In this document: positions 35,701 to 43,600 of the stretch, in pieces | Numbering within the stretch: the stretch's first letter is position 1 | How the letters are laid out: each line of letters begins with the position of its first letter | Source of the DNA: Bryobacter sp. | GTDB taxonomy: Bacteria > Acidobacteriota > Terriglobia > Bryobacterales > Bryobacteraceae | Reading direction: 5' to 3' | Length of the DNA stretch: 64,000 nucleotides | Assembly (NCBI GenBank): GCA_022843625.1 | Contig: JALHNH010000025.1 | Location: forward strand, 1 to 64,000 | Program-made: the position numbers and the translations under genes | Notes under the pieces: generated by a model | The model's input: the letters and a program-made list of their open reading frames with translations, nothing else | Told to the model about the DNA's origin: nothing | Databases searched by the model: none

Positions 35701-36064
35701 CAGCGCTGGCTTCGATGGTCACCGACTCGCCTACCGCGCCTACTTGCAAGGCGGCATCGGCACGCGTCACAGTGTTGATTGCGACGTTGAGACCCTGCTC
35801 TTTCTGTACCTTGAATCCATCTTTGGTTAGCGTGATGTCATAGCTGCCAGGCAATAGGGTTGAGAAGGAATAGGCACCAGTCTCGTTGGTGGTGGTGTCG
35901 CGGGTCTGTCCCGTTTCTGAGTTTCGCAACGCAACACGGACACCGGGAATGCTGGCTCCCGATTGGTCACGAACATTTCCGATTAAAGAACCGTGCAAGA
36001 TTTGCGCGTAGCTGATAGAAGCAAGCGCAATGAGGTACAAAAAGGCGATAGATAGTCGGCGCAT
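32735..36064 (-). CDS. Oar-like TonB-dependent receptor with carboxypeptidase-regulatory-like domain, copy 1
   Basis: The product has 1109 residues. Signal peptide ('MRRLSIAFLYLIALASISYAQ'), regulatory-like beta-sandwich ('IGNVRDQSGASIPGVRVAL', about 28-110), plug ('VPVPPGRNYQGLFVTIPG', 'ALESIETVNVVTNSFDAEQG') and a large barrel ending in 'RFGLRVAF'. This is the OmpA-related/Oar class that is strongly expanded in Acidobacteria. It probably imports oligosaccharides or peptides, or handles large substrates. It is preceded by GGGAG nine bases before the ATG and by a good sigma-70-like promoter. It lies next to a second receptor of the same class; the two are diverged, not recent duplicates. Confidence 0.9.
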   Translation of the reverse strand: MRRLSIAFLYLIALASISYAQILHGSLIGNVRDQSGASIPGVRVALRNSETGQTRDTTTNETGAYSFSTLLPGSYDITLTKDGFKVQKEQGLNVAINTVTRADAALQVGAVGESVTIEASAATLQTDRAEVRAEVTSKELLNVPVPPGRNYQGLFVTIPGFSPPRNAHSVPANPSRALQFNVNGTSSSSNNTRIDGASSTNVWLPHIVAYVPALESIETVNVVTNSFDAEQGLAGGAAINVQIKTGTNGLHGSAFEYHNSNATKAKPFFLPAGSKMPKLVYNQFGGTVGGPIIKNKLFYFASYEGSRDRQYASSLISIPTPAMRNGDLSGAPAARPVFDPMTGDASNFGRQPFPNQQIPASRFSPAAVRLAALFPTPTAAGTVNNFFAGNGYAFDRDTLDTKVNWNASEKLTMYGRLSFLDYRVANPGRLGEQLGGDPVAGGQVGRALGNSYSTTFAATYVVKPTFIIDAYFGYTLMKGDSRQPRLDEKVGLDVLRLPGTNGPRFFEGGMPQFQVAGFSNFGHPNNFMPYINRDPQFQYVANANWSRGKHQIRFGTDFYQQQLNQTQPEFVGAPWGASGGFGFANGQTSFRASPGGPAAPNASEYNAWASFMLGRTNSLGRLLMVPDEFTTRTNLYSAFLRDQWQVTNKLTLNLGVRWEYFPFPTRGDRGLEQYDFATNKMLVCGVGVVPLRCGVNESKRRFTPRFGLAYRVKDDMVIRAGYGITNDPFNLGRPFRTNHPLLIPFNQTSADAWTPASQFDAGIPAIVAPNLGNGIIDIGPFVEANTLIPNQWTRGYIQSWNVAIQKKVAGGWVAEAAYVATRAVNQLGNLNRNAGPIGGGNAGRPLAQRFGRFANTIQVTGLGTYTYDSLQTKLERRFASGWQALFAYTFSKNMGTAGNVNSDGGPRIHLPSHFHLNRAVSDLNSPHNFQFTGIYEMPFGKGKKYLTSGVGNWLLGGWQMNGLMSAYSGPPFSVTAPGTDLNAPGNAQRADLLNPVVNKIGGAGPGQKWFDPTAFGQVREARFGTAGWNILQSPGVINVDASIFRSFRVTERVNLQFRAEAFNLSNTPHFAAPVSDVANSRFMEITGVRGTGREGIDERVFRFGLRVAF

Positions 36065-36102
36065 GGAAAAACTCCCTGAGAACTGTTACAACGAATAGGG
36101 AA

Positions 36103-36131
36103 ATAATAATTCATCTGACGGACCAGCGCAA
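36103..36131 (-). promoter_or_regulatory. Candidate sigma-70-type promoter of TonB receptor copy 1
   Basis: On the minus strand TTGCGC (36131-36126) and TATTAT (36108-36103) are 17 nt apart, about 40 bp before the ATG at 36064. The spacing and -10 box fit a housekeeping promoter; the -35 is imperfect. Confidence 0.45.
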
Positions 36132-36334
36132 CACTCTTCTTCCGGTGAAGCAGAGTGAATCCACACCTGGTTTGAAGTTGCCCACCACCCCCGCAGCAGT
36201 GCGACAGTTTCTGGGATCGAGCGCCTGCATCAAGATCGAAGGGTGAAGCCGGACTCGCTGCCCGTGGCGTTTAAGCTTGCCGCGGACACACAGCCTGTCG
36301 GCTGCCGCAACGAGGCCGGGACCATCAATCTAAC

Positions 36335-36381
36335 AAAAAAGAAACCGCCAACCCCTGAGGGATTGGCGGTTTCTTTTTTTT
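36335..36381 (-). terminator. Strong bidirectional terminator after TonB receptor copy 2
   Basis: GAAACCGCCAA and TTGGCGGTTTC form an 11-bp stem, flanked by A6 on the left and T8 on the right. On the minus strand the stem is followed by a T run just after the stop of the receptor gene at 36394, so that is its main job. It can also work rightward. Confidence 0.9.
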
Positions 36382-36393
36382 ACTAACTGAGTT

Positions 36394-39300
36394 CTAGAAC
36401 GTGTAGCGAAGAGCAACCTGCAGGTTGCGCATGTTGCCACGCGTCCCGCGGATCTTGCCAAAGTTACCACTCTGGATGTTGGCGTCGGGGTTTCCCCAAT
36501 TTGGGTGGTTCGCGAAATTGAAGGCTTCAAAGCGGAACTGCAACTGGTGGTTTTCCGCGTAAGGCATTTTGAAGTTCTTCAAGCTCGAGAAATCCAGGTT
36601 AACAAAGCTGGGGCCGATGAGGGTGTTGCGACCGACGTTGCCGTACGTCCCGGCAGCCTGCTCGATGAAAGCGGCGGTGTTAAAGCCGTTTTCGGTTGAG
36701 ACAGAGCTCACTTGCGGATTCAGGCCGGTCGCGTTCGGACGGTCAAAGAAAGCACCGGTGTTCGAACGGTCACGTCCGTTGGTTACGGTGAGGGGGAAGC
36801 CCGACTGGACCGTGAAGATCCCGCCTAACTGCCAGCCACCGGCGATGGCATTGGCGAAGCCGTTTGAGATGTTGAACTTCTTGCCCTTACCGAACGGGAG
36901 GTCATAAAGGATGCTCGAGGCGAAGCGGTGTTCGTTGTTAAAGCTCGACAAACCACGCTCGCACTGGCGGCAGCCGCTGTTCTGTGGGAACAAGGTGTCG
37001 CCACCCTGGTTACGGATCGCGCTTGCTGTGTCGATCGACTTTGCGTATGTGTAGCTAAACAGGGCGGTAAGGCCACCCGAATAGCGCTTGGTCAACTTGG
37101 TGCCAAGGGAGTTGTAGTTGCCCTTGCCGCCGTTATCGACCAACTGGATGCGACCAAATTCCGGGAAGGGGGAACGGGCGGCCAGCGAAAGATTGGAAAC
37201 ACTCGGGTCAACCGGGATGGATTCGTTTACTGCACGAAGGCCTTCCAGGCGACGGCTTACAGAGCCAAGATAGCCAACTTCAAGAACCAGGTTGTTTGAC
37301 AATTCACGCTGGATATTGAAAAGGTACGTGATGGTGTAGGGAGTGCGGCGATCATAAGGATTCGCAAACGAGTATGGACGATTCACATTGGCAACGCCAC
37401 CGGCAATCGAGGCCAAACCGTTATTCCAATTGAGCTGCGGGGTAACCTGGCTGGAGTTGTCACGAAGACGGCCAGCAAGATTACGCGACATGTCGAAACG
37501 GGGATTGCCCGTATCCTGCGAGTAGAAAGCGCCGGTGCCAACACGAATCACAGTCTTGTCATTCAACTGGTAGCTGGCACCGAGACGCGGTGCCCAGTCG
37601 TTGTTATCGCGACCCACCAGGCTGTTGCCAAGGGAACCATCGCAACGCACTTGAATCGGGAAATTCGGGAAGAGCGGACCTGCGGTCCAGCGAAGATTGA
37701 TTCCTTCATAGCAATTCTGGCGGGAAGCGCCTTGACGCAGGAAGTAGGGATGTTGGGTTTGATCCTGAACGATTGCCGCCAATGGGTTGGTGGGGCGAAT
37801 GTCGTTGGGAACGATTGCATTGAACAAGGTTCCCGTCTGATCGGTCCAGGGAGGGGTGTTTTCATACCGCAGACCGAGGTTGAGAGTGAGACGCTTGCTC
37901 AGGCGCCACGTATCGTCTATATAAAACGCAAAGCCGGTTGCACGGAACTCCGCTTTAGCAATTGAGACTGCGGCTTCAGCCTGGAATACTTCTCCCAGGA
38001 GGAAGTCGGCAAAGGCGTTGCCAGAACCATTCACCAGGGGGCTACGAGTTGCATTGCGATCAAAGGTGAACTGACCACGAGCAAACTGATTTCCGACCTG
38101 ATTGTACTCATCGCGACGGAACTCGCCACCAACTTTGAGGGTGTGCTTACCCTTGACCCAGCTCAGGTTATTGATGAACTGCATCGCGCGGTTGTTGTTC
38201 TCATAAGGACCCTCAGAGCTATTTCCGAAGCCACTATAGGCAGTGATTCCGACACTCGGGATGCCCCACTGAACGGGAGGACCGGAGGACAGCCCCGGGA
38301 TACCCAAAGTACCCACAACGTCCGTGCCAAAAGCGAGCTCGGGGCCAGTTGTGTTGTAGAACTTCGTGAGACCGAAACGGAACTCATTCACCAGGGTATT
38401 GGTGAGTACTCGAGTGTTGGTGACCGTCCACTGGCTGGCGTTGGTCACAATCTTTTCGCCGTTGTTGAGCAGGCTCGCTACGAGCTGATTTTCTTCCGAT
38501 TTTGAGTAGCGGCCAAACCAGTTTGATTTGTCGCTTTCCACGTAGTCAAAACGCTGGATAAATTGGTCCTTGTTGATGGGCCGACCAAGCGAGATGAAGT
38601 GATTGTTGTTGAGTCCCGCAGCGGGGGTATTCGCCTGAGGGTAAAAGGCCAACAGCCTTTGCGAGATGGGATGCAACCGACTTGCGGGGACGGTGTTATT
38701 GGGGAACATCGAAGCACCCGAAACAGCGCCATTCGTGATCACGCGCGTACGGGGATCAAAAATCCCATTCGTTTGAATCGCAGTGTTGAAGTCGCCAGCA
38801 AAGTTGGATGCAGTAGGCAGGGTAAAGTTGCCGATGACATCGCGACGCTGTCGGAACCATTCATAGTTCGACATGAAGAAGAGCTTGTTGCGGCCATTGA
38901 AGAGTTTCGGAATCACAACAGGGCCAGAGAGGACGAAACCAAACTGGTTCCACTTGAAGGGATCCTTTTTACGCTCGACGGCACCAGCACCACCAAAGAG
39001 GTAGTTCTTGGCATCCATCTTTTCGTTACGCAGGAACTCATACATCGAGCCGTGGAATTGATTGCCACCGCTCTTGGTGGACACGTTGATCTGGGTTGCG
39101 CCACGGCCAAATTCTGCCGGATAAACACCTGTCTGCACCTTAAATTCCTGCAGCGCTTCAGCTGACGGGAAGATCACGTAGGTGTTGAAGTTGGGGTCGG
39201 TGTTTTCGACGCCATCAAGGGTGAAGCGGTTGAAGTTGTTGCGCATACCGGCGACAGAGATGTTCTGATTCGCGCGGTCGCCACCCTGACGGCCATCAGC

Positions 39301-39810
39301 CTGTCCAGCCGAGGGAAAACCAAAGCTTACGTTGGGGGCAAGAGCAGTCAACTGCAAGTAGTTGCGGCCATTGAGCGGCAGCTCGACGATTCGCTTCTGC
39401 TCGACAACGGTTCCCACCGTTGCGTTTTCGGTCTGAAGTGCAGCGGCGGAAGAAGAAACTTCGATGGTCTCGCTTACCTGACCGAGTTGCATAGCAACGT
39501 CAACTCGCACACTCGCTTGAACCTGCACTTCTATGTTGGATTGGTTAAAGGTTTTGAAGCCCGCTTTGTCCACTTTCACCGAATAGCTGCCGGGGACGAG
39601 TGCAGGAAAACTGTACACGCCTTCGCTATTGGTCGTCGTGGAACGCGAGGCGTTCGTTGAAGCATTCTTGATTGTGACGTTAGCGCCAGCAACGGGAGAA
39701 CCCTGAGGATCAGTTACCGCACCGGAAACGTCACCAAGGGTTTGGCCAAAGACTGAGGCCGAGAAAAGAAGTAGCAACAGGCTTACCTGTGCAAACAACC
39801 TAGTTCGCAT
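36394..39810 (-). CDS. Oar-like TonB-dependent receptor with carboxypeptidase-regulatory-like domain, copy 2
   Basis: The product has 1138 residues. Signal peptide (about 1-22), regulatory-like domain ('VSGAVTDPQGSPVAGANV'), the class hallmark 'LPLNGRNYLQL' at the start of the plug, 'FTLDGVENTDPN', 'EFKVQTGVYPAEFGRG', and a barrel ending in 'LQVALRYTF'. A very strong ribosome site, AGGAGG, lies 7 bases before the ATG, suggesting high expression. It has its own terminator and a 150-bp upstream region with a palindrome, so it is probably a single-gene unit. The substrate is unknown. Confidence 0.92.
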   Translation of the reverse strand: MRTRLFAQVSLLLLLFSASVFGQTLGDVSGAVTDPQGSPVAGANVTIKNASTNASRSTTTNSEGVYSFPALVPGSYSVKVDKAGFKTFNQSNIEVQVQASVRVDVAMQLGQVSETIEVSSSAAALQTENATVGTVVEQKRIVELPLNGRNYLQLTALAPNVSFGFPSAGQADGRQGGDRANQNISVAGMRNNFNRFTLDGVENTDPNFNTYVIFPSAEALQEFKVQTGVYPAEFGRGATQINVSTKSGGNQFHGSMYEFLRNEKMDAKNYLFGGAGAVERKKDPFKWNQFGFVLSGPVVIPKLFNGRNKLFFMSNYEWFRQRRDVIGNFTLPTASNFAGDFNTAIQTNGIFDPRTRVITNGAVSGASMFPNNTVPASRLHPISQRLLAFYPQANTPAAGLNNNHFISLGRPINKDQFIQRFDYVESDKSNWFGRYSKSEENQLVASLLNNGEKIVTNASQWTVTNTRVLTNTLVNEFRFGLTKFYNTTGPELAFGTDVVGTLGIPGLSSGPPVQWGIPSVGITAYSGFGNSSEGPYENNNRAMQFINNLSWVKGKHTLKVGGEFRRDEYNQVGNQFARGQFTFDRNATRSPLVNGSGNAFADFLLGEVFQAEAAVSIAKAEFRATGFAFYIDDTWRLSKRLTLNLGLRYENTPPWTDQTGTLFNAIVPNDIRPTNPLAAIVQDQTQHPYFLRQGASRQNCYEGINLRWTAGPLFPNFPIQVRCDGSLGNSLVGRDNNDWAPRLGASYQLNDKTVIRVGTGAFYSQDTGNPRFDMSRNLAGRLRDNSSQVTPQLNWNNGLASIAGGVANVNRPYSFANPYDRRTPYTITYLFNIQRELSNNLVLEVGYLGSVSRRLEGLRAVNESIPVDPSVSNLSLAARSPFPEFGRIQLVDNGGKGNYNSLGTKLTKRYSGGLTALFSYTYAKSIDTASAIRNQGGDTLFPQNSGCRQCERGLSSFNNEHRFASSILYDLPFGKGKKFNISNGFANAIAGGWQLGGIFTVQSGFPLTVTNGRDRSNTGAFFDRPNATGLNPQVSSVSTENGFNTAAFIEQAAGTYGNVGRNTLIGPSFVNLDFSSLKNFKMPYAENHQLQFRFEAFNFANHPNWGNPDANIQSGNFGKIRGTRGNMRNLQVALRYTF

Positions 39811-39882
39811 ATTTTTCCTCCTGAAGGAAAGGGTTTTGTAACATTAACCTATCACAAATCTTGATCGGCTACATGAACGAAA

Positions 39883-39930
39883 CTTTAGTTCTAAAGCAGG
39901 ATCGTCATAAATGTTTTGGATCTTTAGTTC
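39883..39930. promoter_or_regulatory. Palindrome plus repeated half-site between a TonB-receptor gene and an IlvD/Edd gene
   Basis: CTTTAG-TT-CTAAAG (39883-39896) is a perfect inverted repeat with a 2-nt spacer, and the half CTTTAGTTC occurs again at 39922-39930. Both lie in the 150-bp gap between divergent genes, a likely place for an operator. No known regulator is assigned. Confidence 0.35.
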
Positions 39931-39960
39931 AACAGTTTTGAGAGAGAATGGCTGAAACAC

Positions 39961-41739
39961 ATGAATCGCGACCGCAAGTTCCCCCTCCGTAGCCAGAACT
40001 GGTTCCAGAATCCCGACAATCTCGGCATGACCGCGGTGTACCTCGAGCGTTACGCCAACTATGGCCTCACCCGTGAAGAGCTGCAATCCGGTAAGCCGAT
40101 CATCGGGATCGCCCAGACGGGTTCAGACCTCTCACCCTGCAATCGCATCCACCTCGATCTGGCCGACCGCATCCGCGACGGGATTCGCGATGCAGGCGGA
40201 GTTCCTTTTATCTTCCCCGTTCACCCGATCTTCGAGAATTGCCGCAGGCCTACTGCGGCGCTGGACCGCAACCTCGCCTACATGGGCCTGGTGGAAATCC
40301 TCCATGGCTACTTCTTCGATGGCGTCGTACTCACCACCGGCTGCGACAAAACCACGCCCGCCTGCCTGATGGCGGCAGCAACCGTCAACCTCCCGTCGAT
40401 CGTTCTCAGCGGCGGCCCGATGCTCAATAGCTACTACAAGGGCAAGCTGGCCGGAAGTGGAATGACAGTTTGGGAAGCACGCCGCATGCACGCAGCGGGC
40501 GAGATCGACTACGACCAGTTCATGGACATGGTGATGGCCTCCGCGCCCAGCCCCGGCCATTGCAACACGATGGGTACGGCGAGTTCGATGAACTCGCTGG
40601 CCGAAGCACTTGGCATGAGCCTTCCCGGTTGCGCGGTAATCCCAGCTCCCTATCGCGAACGAACTCAGATGGCTTTCCGCACCGGCAGGCGCATTGTCGA
40701 GATGGTGCGCGAAGACTTGCGGCCGTCGGCCATCATGACCCGGCAGGCATTTGAGAATGCGATCGTCGTCTGCAGCGCCATCGGCGGCTCCACCAACTGT
40801 CCTCCACATCTGATTGCAATCGCCCGCCACATGGGCGTCGAACTCAAAACGAAAGATTGGGAGACCGTTGGCCACGAGATCCCGCTACTGGCTAACGTCC
40901 AGCCCGCCGGCGAATATCTCACGGAAAGCTTCCACCTGGCGGGTGGCATCCCGGCAGTAATCGGCGAGCTGATCTGCGCGGGAAAGATCCATGAATCGGC
41001 CATGAACGTTTGTGGCGCAACCGTTGGCGATTGTTATCGGCACACTCGCTCCACCGATCACAAGGTGATCCGCGGCATTGAGAACCCTGTCTCAGAAAAT
41101 GCCGGCTTCCTGGTGATGGACGGCAATCTCTTCTCAAGCGCTCTTGTGAAGAGTTCCGTCATCGGCAAAGAATTCCGCAAACTCTTCCTCGAAAACCCCG
41201 GTGATGAAAATGCTTTCACCGCCCGCGCCATCGTCTTTGAAGGCCCGGAAGATTACCACGAGAGAATCAACGACGAATCGCTGAACATCGACGAGCGTTG
41301 CATTCTCGTGATCCGTGGCTGTGGCCCTGTTGGCTATCCCGGTGCGGCCGAGGTAGTAAACATGTTGCCGCCAGACCGGCTGATCAAGATCGGCGTCAAC
41401 CAGTTACCAACACTTGGGGACGGACGCCAGAGCGGCACCAGCGCCAGTGCTTCCATCCTCAACGTGTCCCCGGAAGCAGCAGTAGGTGGCAATCTGGCGA
41501 TCCTCGAAACCGGCGACACCATTCGTGTGGATTTCAACACTCGCCGTGTCGACGTTGTATTAAGCGATGAAGAGATCGAGGAGCGCAAGAAAAACGTCAA
41601 GCTGCAAATTGCGCAGACACAGACCCCCTGGCAGGAGTTCTATCGCGCTCATGTCGGGCAACTCGAATTTGGTGGCGTTCTTGAATTCGCCGTCAAGTAC
41701 CGCAACCTGGGCGAGATCATTCCCCGGCACAATCACTAA
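39961..41739 (+). CDS. IlvD/Edd-family sugar-acid or dihydroxy-acid dehydratase
   Basis: The product has 592 residues. These enzymes remove water from sugar acids or branched-chain dihydroxy acids with an Fe-S cluster and Mg2+. Family blocks are 'GIAQTGSDLSPCNR', 'TTGCDKTTPACLMAAA', 'GHCNTMGTASSMNSLAEALG', and 'TLGDGRQSGTSASASI'; cluster cysteines are in the first, second and third blocks. The length and details such as 'CDKTTPA' are closer to aldonate dehydratases (arabonate/xylonate type) than to IlvD. A uronate isomerase gene lies 3.3 kb away on the other strand, so a role in sugar-acid breakdown is plausible. Confidence 0.85.
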   Translation: MNRDRKFPLRSQNWFQNPDNLGMTAVYLERYANYGLTREELQSGKPIIGIAQTGSDLSPCNRIHLDLADRIRDGIRDAGGVPFIFPVHPIFENCRRPTAALDRNLAYMGLVEILHGYFFDGVVLTTGCDKTTPACLMAAATVNLPSIVLSGGPMLNSYYKGKLAGSGMTVWEARRMHAAGEIDYDQFMDMVMASAPSPGHCNTMGTASSMNSLAEALGMSLPGCAVIPAPYRERTQMAFRTGRRIVEMVREDLRPSAIMTRQAFENAIVVCSAIGGSTNCPPHLIAIARHMGVELKTKDWETVGHEIPLLANVQPAGEYLTESFHLAGGIPAVIGELICAGKIHESAMNVCGATVGDCYRHTRSTDHKVIRGIENPVSENAGFLVMDGNLFSSALVKSSVIGKEFRKLFLENPGDENAFTARAIVFEGPEDYHERINDESLNIDERCILVIRGCGPVGYPGAAEVVNMLPPDRLIKIGVNQLPTLGDGRQSGTSASASILNVSPEAAVGGNLAILETGDTIRVDFNTRRVDVVLSDEEIEERKKNVKLQIAQTQTPWQEFYRAHVGQLEFGGVLEFAVKYRNLGEIIPRHNH

Positions 41740-41753
41740 GCGACGAATGGAAG

Positions 41754-42857
41754 ATGAATCCAGAGCGTGCATACAGTCTCGATGCCGTCCGCTTCGTTGC
41801 CAGCATCGTGATGATGTGTGGACACTACGGTGTTGGTTCATTCGTAAGTCCGGTTCTCAACGATCTCTTCCTGAGCGGCGCCATGACAGTAACGTTCTTC
41901 AGCATGTCAGGCTTTCTCATCGCCTCCTCAGATTCCTTTTATTCCGGGTCGGCATTGCTCTTAGCCAAAAAGCGTACGCTCCGTTTGTTGCTCCCCCACT
42001 GGGTCGGTTTGGTGCTCGTACTGATCCCAGCCCTTATAGGAGTGGATCGAATCTCTTTCGCGGAACTGGGGAAGATCCTGCTCTATTGGGTCCCGGGTCT
42101 GCAAAATTTAGCCGCGATCGGAGTTTTTACGTACAAGTGGAATTTCCCCGCCTGGTTTCTAACACCACTTTTGTTAGGCGGTCTCATGCTGCCATGCCTC
42201 AAATGGTTACAAATACGGTCTTGGCCAACCCCAGTTGCCGCGGCAGTTTGCGTTGCTTTGATGTCCTTGCGCGTTGTGCTGGATTTCTTTTATGCCATAC
42301 CAGGCGCAACCGAAAATCAATTCTTCGCCAATTTCCCAAGATTTCTCGAAATCTTTGCCGGTGCTGTCTTAGGTGCTGCATTGATGGGGAAAGAAAACAG
42401 ACTGATTGAATTCCTCCGGAGGGACATCCCCTTGCTCTCCGCCGTATGCGTCGCAGGCACCTTGCTACTTACGATTCGGCTGGAGTTTGGCTCCGAGGCC
42501 ATGCACAACTTTACTCGCATTCTGTTCTTGCCTTTTGCCCTCTGGATCGTAACCGCCGGCTACTTCAACCGGGGCTGGTGCTACCGCATCGCCAGCCACT
42601 CGATCATAGTTTTCTTTGCTCGCATCTCAATCCTGATTTGGCTTTTGCACGTCCCCATCCGCAATCTAATAGTCCGCCTTGGCGCAATGGCAGGTCTCAG
42701 CCAGGGCCCGCTTCTGGTTGCGGCCAGTGTGGGAGTGCTCTTCGTCACGGCTGCAATTCTTGAACCGATGCTAGCTGCCGTCTACCGGGCCTTTACTCGA
42801 TCCCCAAGGTCATTTGTACTGCCGAATCTGGAAAACCGGGCTCCATCTGCGCGGTAG
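41754..42857 (+). CDS. Acyltransferase 3 (OafA/YrhL-type) membrane protein
   Basis: The product has 367 residues and about ten membrane helices. Family-3 acyltransferases transfer acetyl or other acyl groups to surface or periplasmic glycans. The N-terminal 'YSLDAVRFVASIVMMCGHYG' holds the catalytic-type arginine and histidine, and 'VTFFSMSGFLIASS' is the second conserved helix. No SGNH domain is fused. It starts 14 bp after the dehydratase gene. Its last 65 bp overlap the convergent DUF488 gene, an unusually long overlap for two conserved genes. Confidence 0.85.
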   Translation: MNPERAYSLDAVRFVASIVMMCGHYGVGSFVSPVLNDLFLSGAMTVTFFSMSGFLIASSDSFYSGSALLLAKKRTLRLLLPHWVGLVLVLIPALIGVDRISFAELGKILLYWVPGLQNLAAIGVFTYKWNFPAWFLTPLLLGGLMLPCLKWLQIRSWPTPVAAAVCVALMSLRVVLDFFYAIPGATENQFFANFPRFLEIFAGAVLGAALMGKENRLIEFLRRDIPLLSAVCVAGTLLLTIRLEFGSEAMHNFTRILFLPFALWIVTAGYFNRGWCYRIASHSIIVFFARISILIWLLHVPIRNLIVRLGAMAGLSQGPLLVAASVGVLFVTAAILEPMLAAVYRAFTRSPRSFVLPNLENRAPSAR

Positions 42858-43269
42858 AGTCCTTCCGGATGTGTTCGATCTCCAGAAACGAAAAATCCTC
42901 CATCAACGCTCGCGACAACAGGTAGCGGCGATGGCACTGGTAGGGATCCTCTTCGGCGCACATCATCACAGTGGGACGATCCTGCGACTGGCGGATCAAA
43001 TCGCGAAGGGCCAGCTTAAAACCTTGAGTTTGCCGCAACTCGGTGTTGTTCTGGCTTCGACGCCCGCCGAGGTGTTTTCCGGCATAGACATAATCGATCC
43101 CCGCAGCAGCCAGAGACTCTTTGAGCGCATCCTGGTTGAAGTGCGGCGAAAATCGTGACGACGGAAATGTGCGGACATCCACAACTTGTGCGATGTTGTG
43201 AGCAAGCAACAATTTCACAAATACTTCGATCGAATGATTCGAATGTCCAATTGTAAAGAGCGTTTCCAT
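42793..43269 (-). CDS. DUF488-domain protein
   Basis: The product has 158 residues from the ATG at 43269; the track ORF adds 67 residues that run through the divergent small gene. DUF488 proteins start with 'TIGHSNHSIEVFV' as here, followed by 'VVDVRTFPSSRFSPHFN' and 'VMMCAEEDPYQCHR', the cysteine-containing core. The family's function is not established. The 3' end overlaps the acyltransferase gene by 65 bp. Confidence 0.85.
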   Translation of the reverse strand: METLFTIGHSNHSIEVFVKLLLAHNIAQVVDVRTFPSSRFSPHFNQDALKESLAAAGIDYVYAGKHLGGRRSQNNTELRQTQGFKLALRDLIRQSQDRPTVMMCAEEDPYQCHRRYLLSRALMEDFSFLEIEHIRKDSTAQMEPGFPDSAVQMTLGIE

Positions 43270-43291
43270 TCCCAATAAGAAAGAGTAGCGA

Positions 43292-43600
43292 ATGATCAGT
43301 CTGGCTCGAAAGAGCTTTCTTGCCAATCTTTGCACCGCATTGCTGGCGCAGGTGTTGCCACCGACCGAAAAAGAGGAGAAAGCCAAACGCCTCCCCGATG
43401 GAACATTGCAGAGCGAAGCCATCCTCAAGGATGAACAAAAAAAGATGCTCGCCGATGCGGCAAGGCTCATTCAGTTCAGTCAGGAAGTGGAGGTGGAGCT
43501 TAAAAAGAACGACCACAACATCCTCAGCATCGGCATGCTCAAGAAGTTGGAAGAGATCGAAAAGCTAGCCCGGCGGATGCGCGGCAGGCACAATCGCTAG
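43292..43600 (+). CDS. Small exported helical protein, unknown function
   Basis: The product has 102 residues: a possible signal peptide ('MISLARKSFLANLCTALLAQ') followed by a highly charged helical region ('DEQKKMLADAARLIQF', 'MLKKLEEIEKLARRMR'). I do not recognise a family. The frame is supported by its position between the divergent DUF488 gene (22 bp) and the convergent uronate isomerase gene (4-bp overlap), which leaves no space for anything else. Confidence 0.6.
   Translation: MISLARKSFLANLCTALLAQVLPPTEKEEKAKRLPDGTLQSEAILKDEQKKMLADAARLIQFSQEVEVELKKNDHNILSIGMLKKLEEIEKLARRMRGRHNR

Larger units (their letters stand above)
36065..36393. other. Intergenic region between the two TonB-receptor genes
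   Basis: This 329-bp stretch holds the candidate promoter of the left gene near 36103-36131 and the terminator of the right gene at 36335-36381. The middle (about 36135-36330) has no convincing gene, RNA or repeat. Short open frames there do not resemble any protein I recognise. Confidence 0.6.

Noticed and set aside
36135-36330. Possible gene remnant or small RNA between the TonB receptors
   Set aside because: Short open frames there match no protein I recognise and no stable long hairpin was seen apart from the terminator.
41567-42409. 280-residue rightward ORF crossing the dehydratase and acyltransferase genes
   Set aside because: It begins in another frame of the IlvD/Edd gene and spans the intergenic gap; the composition is Arg/Ser-rich and shows no family motif.
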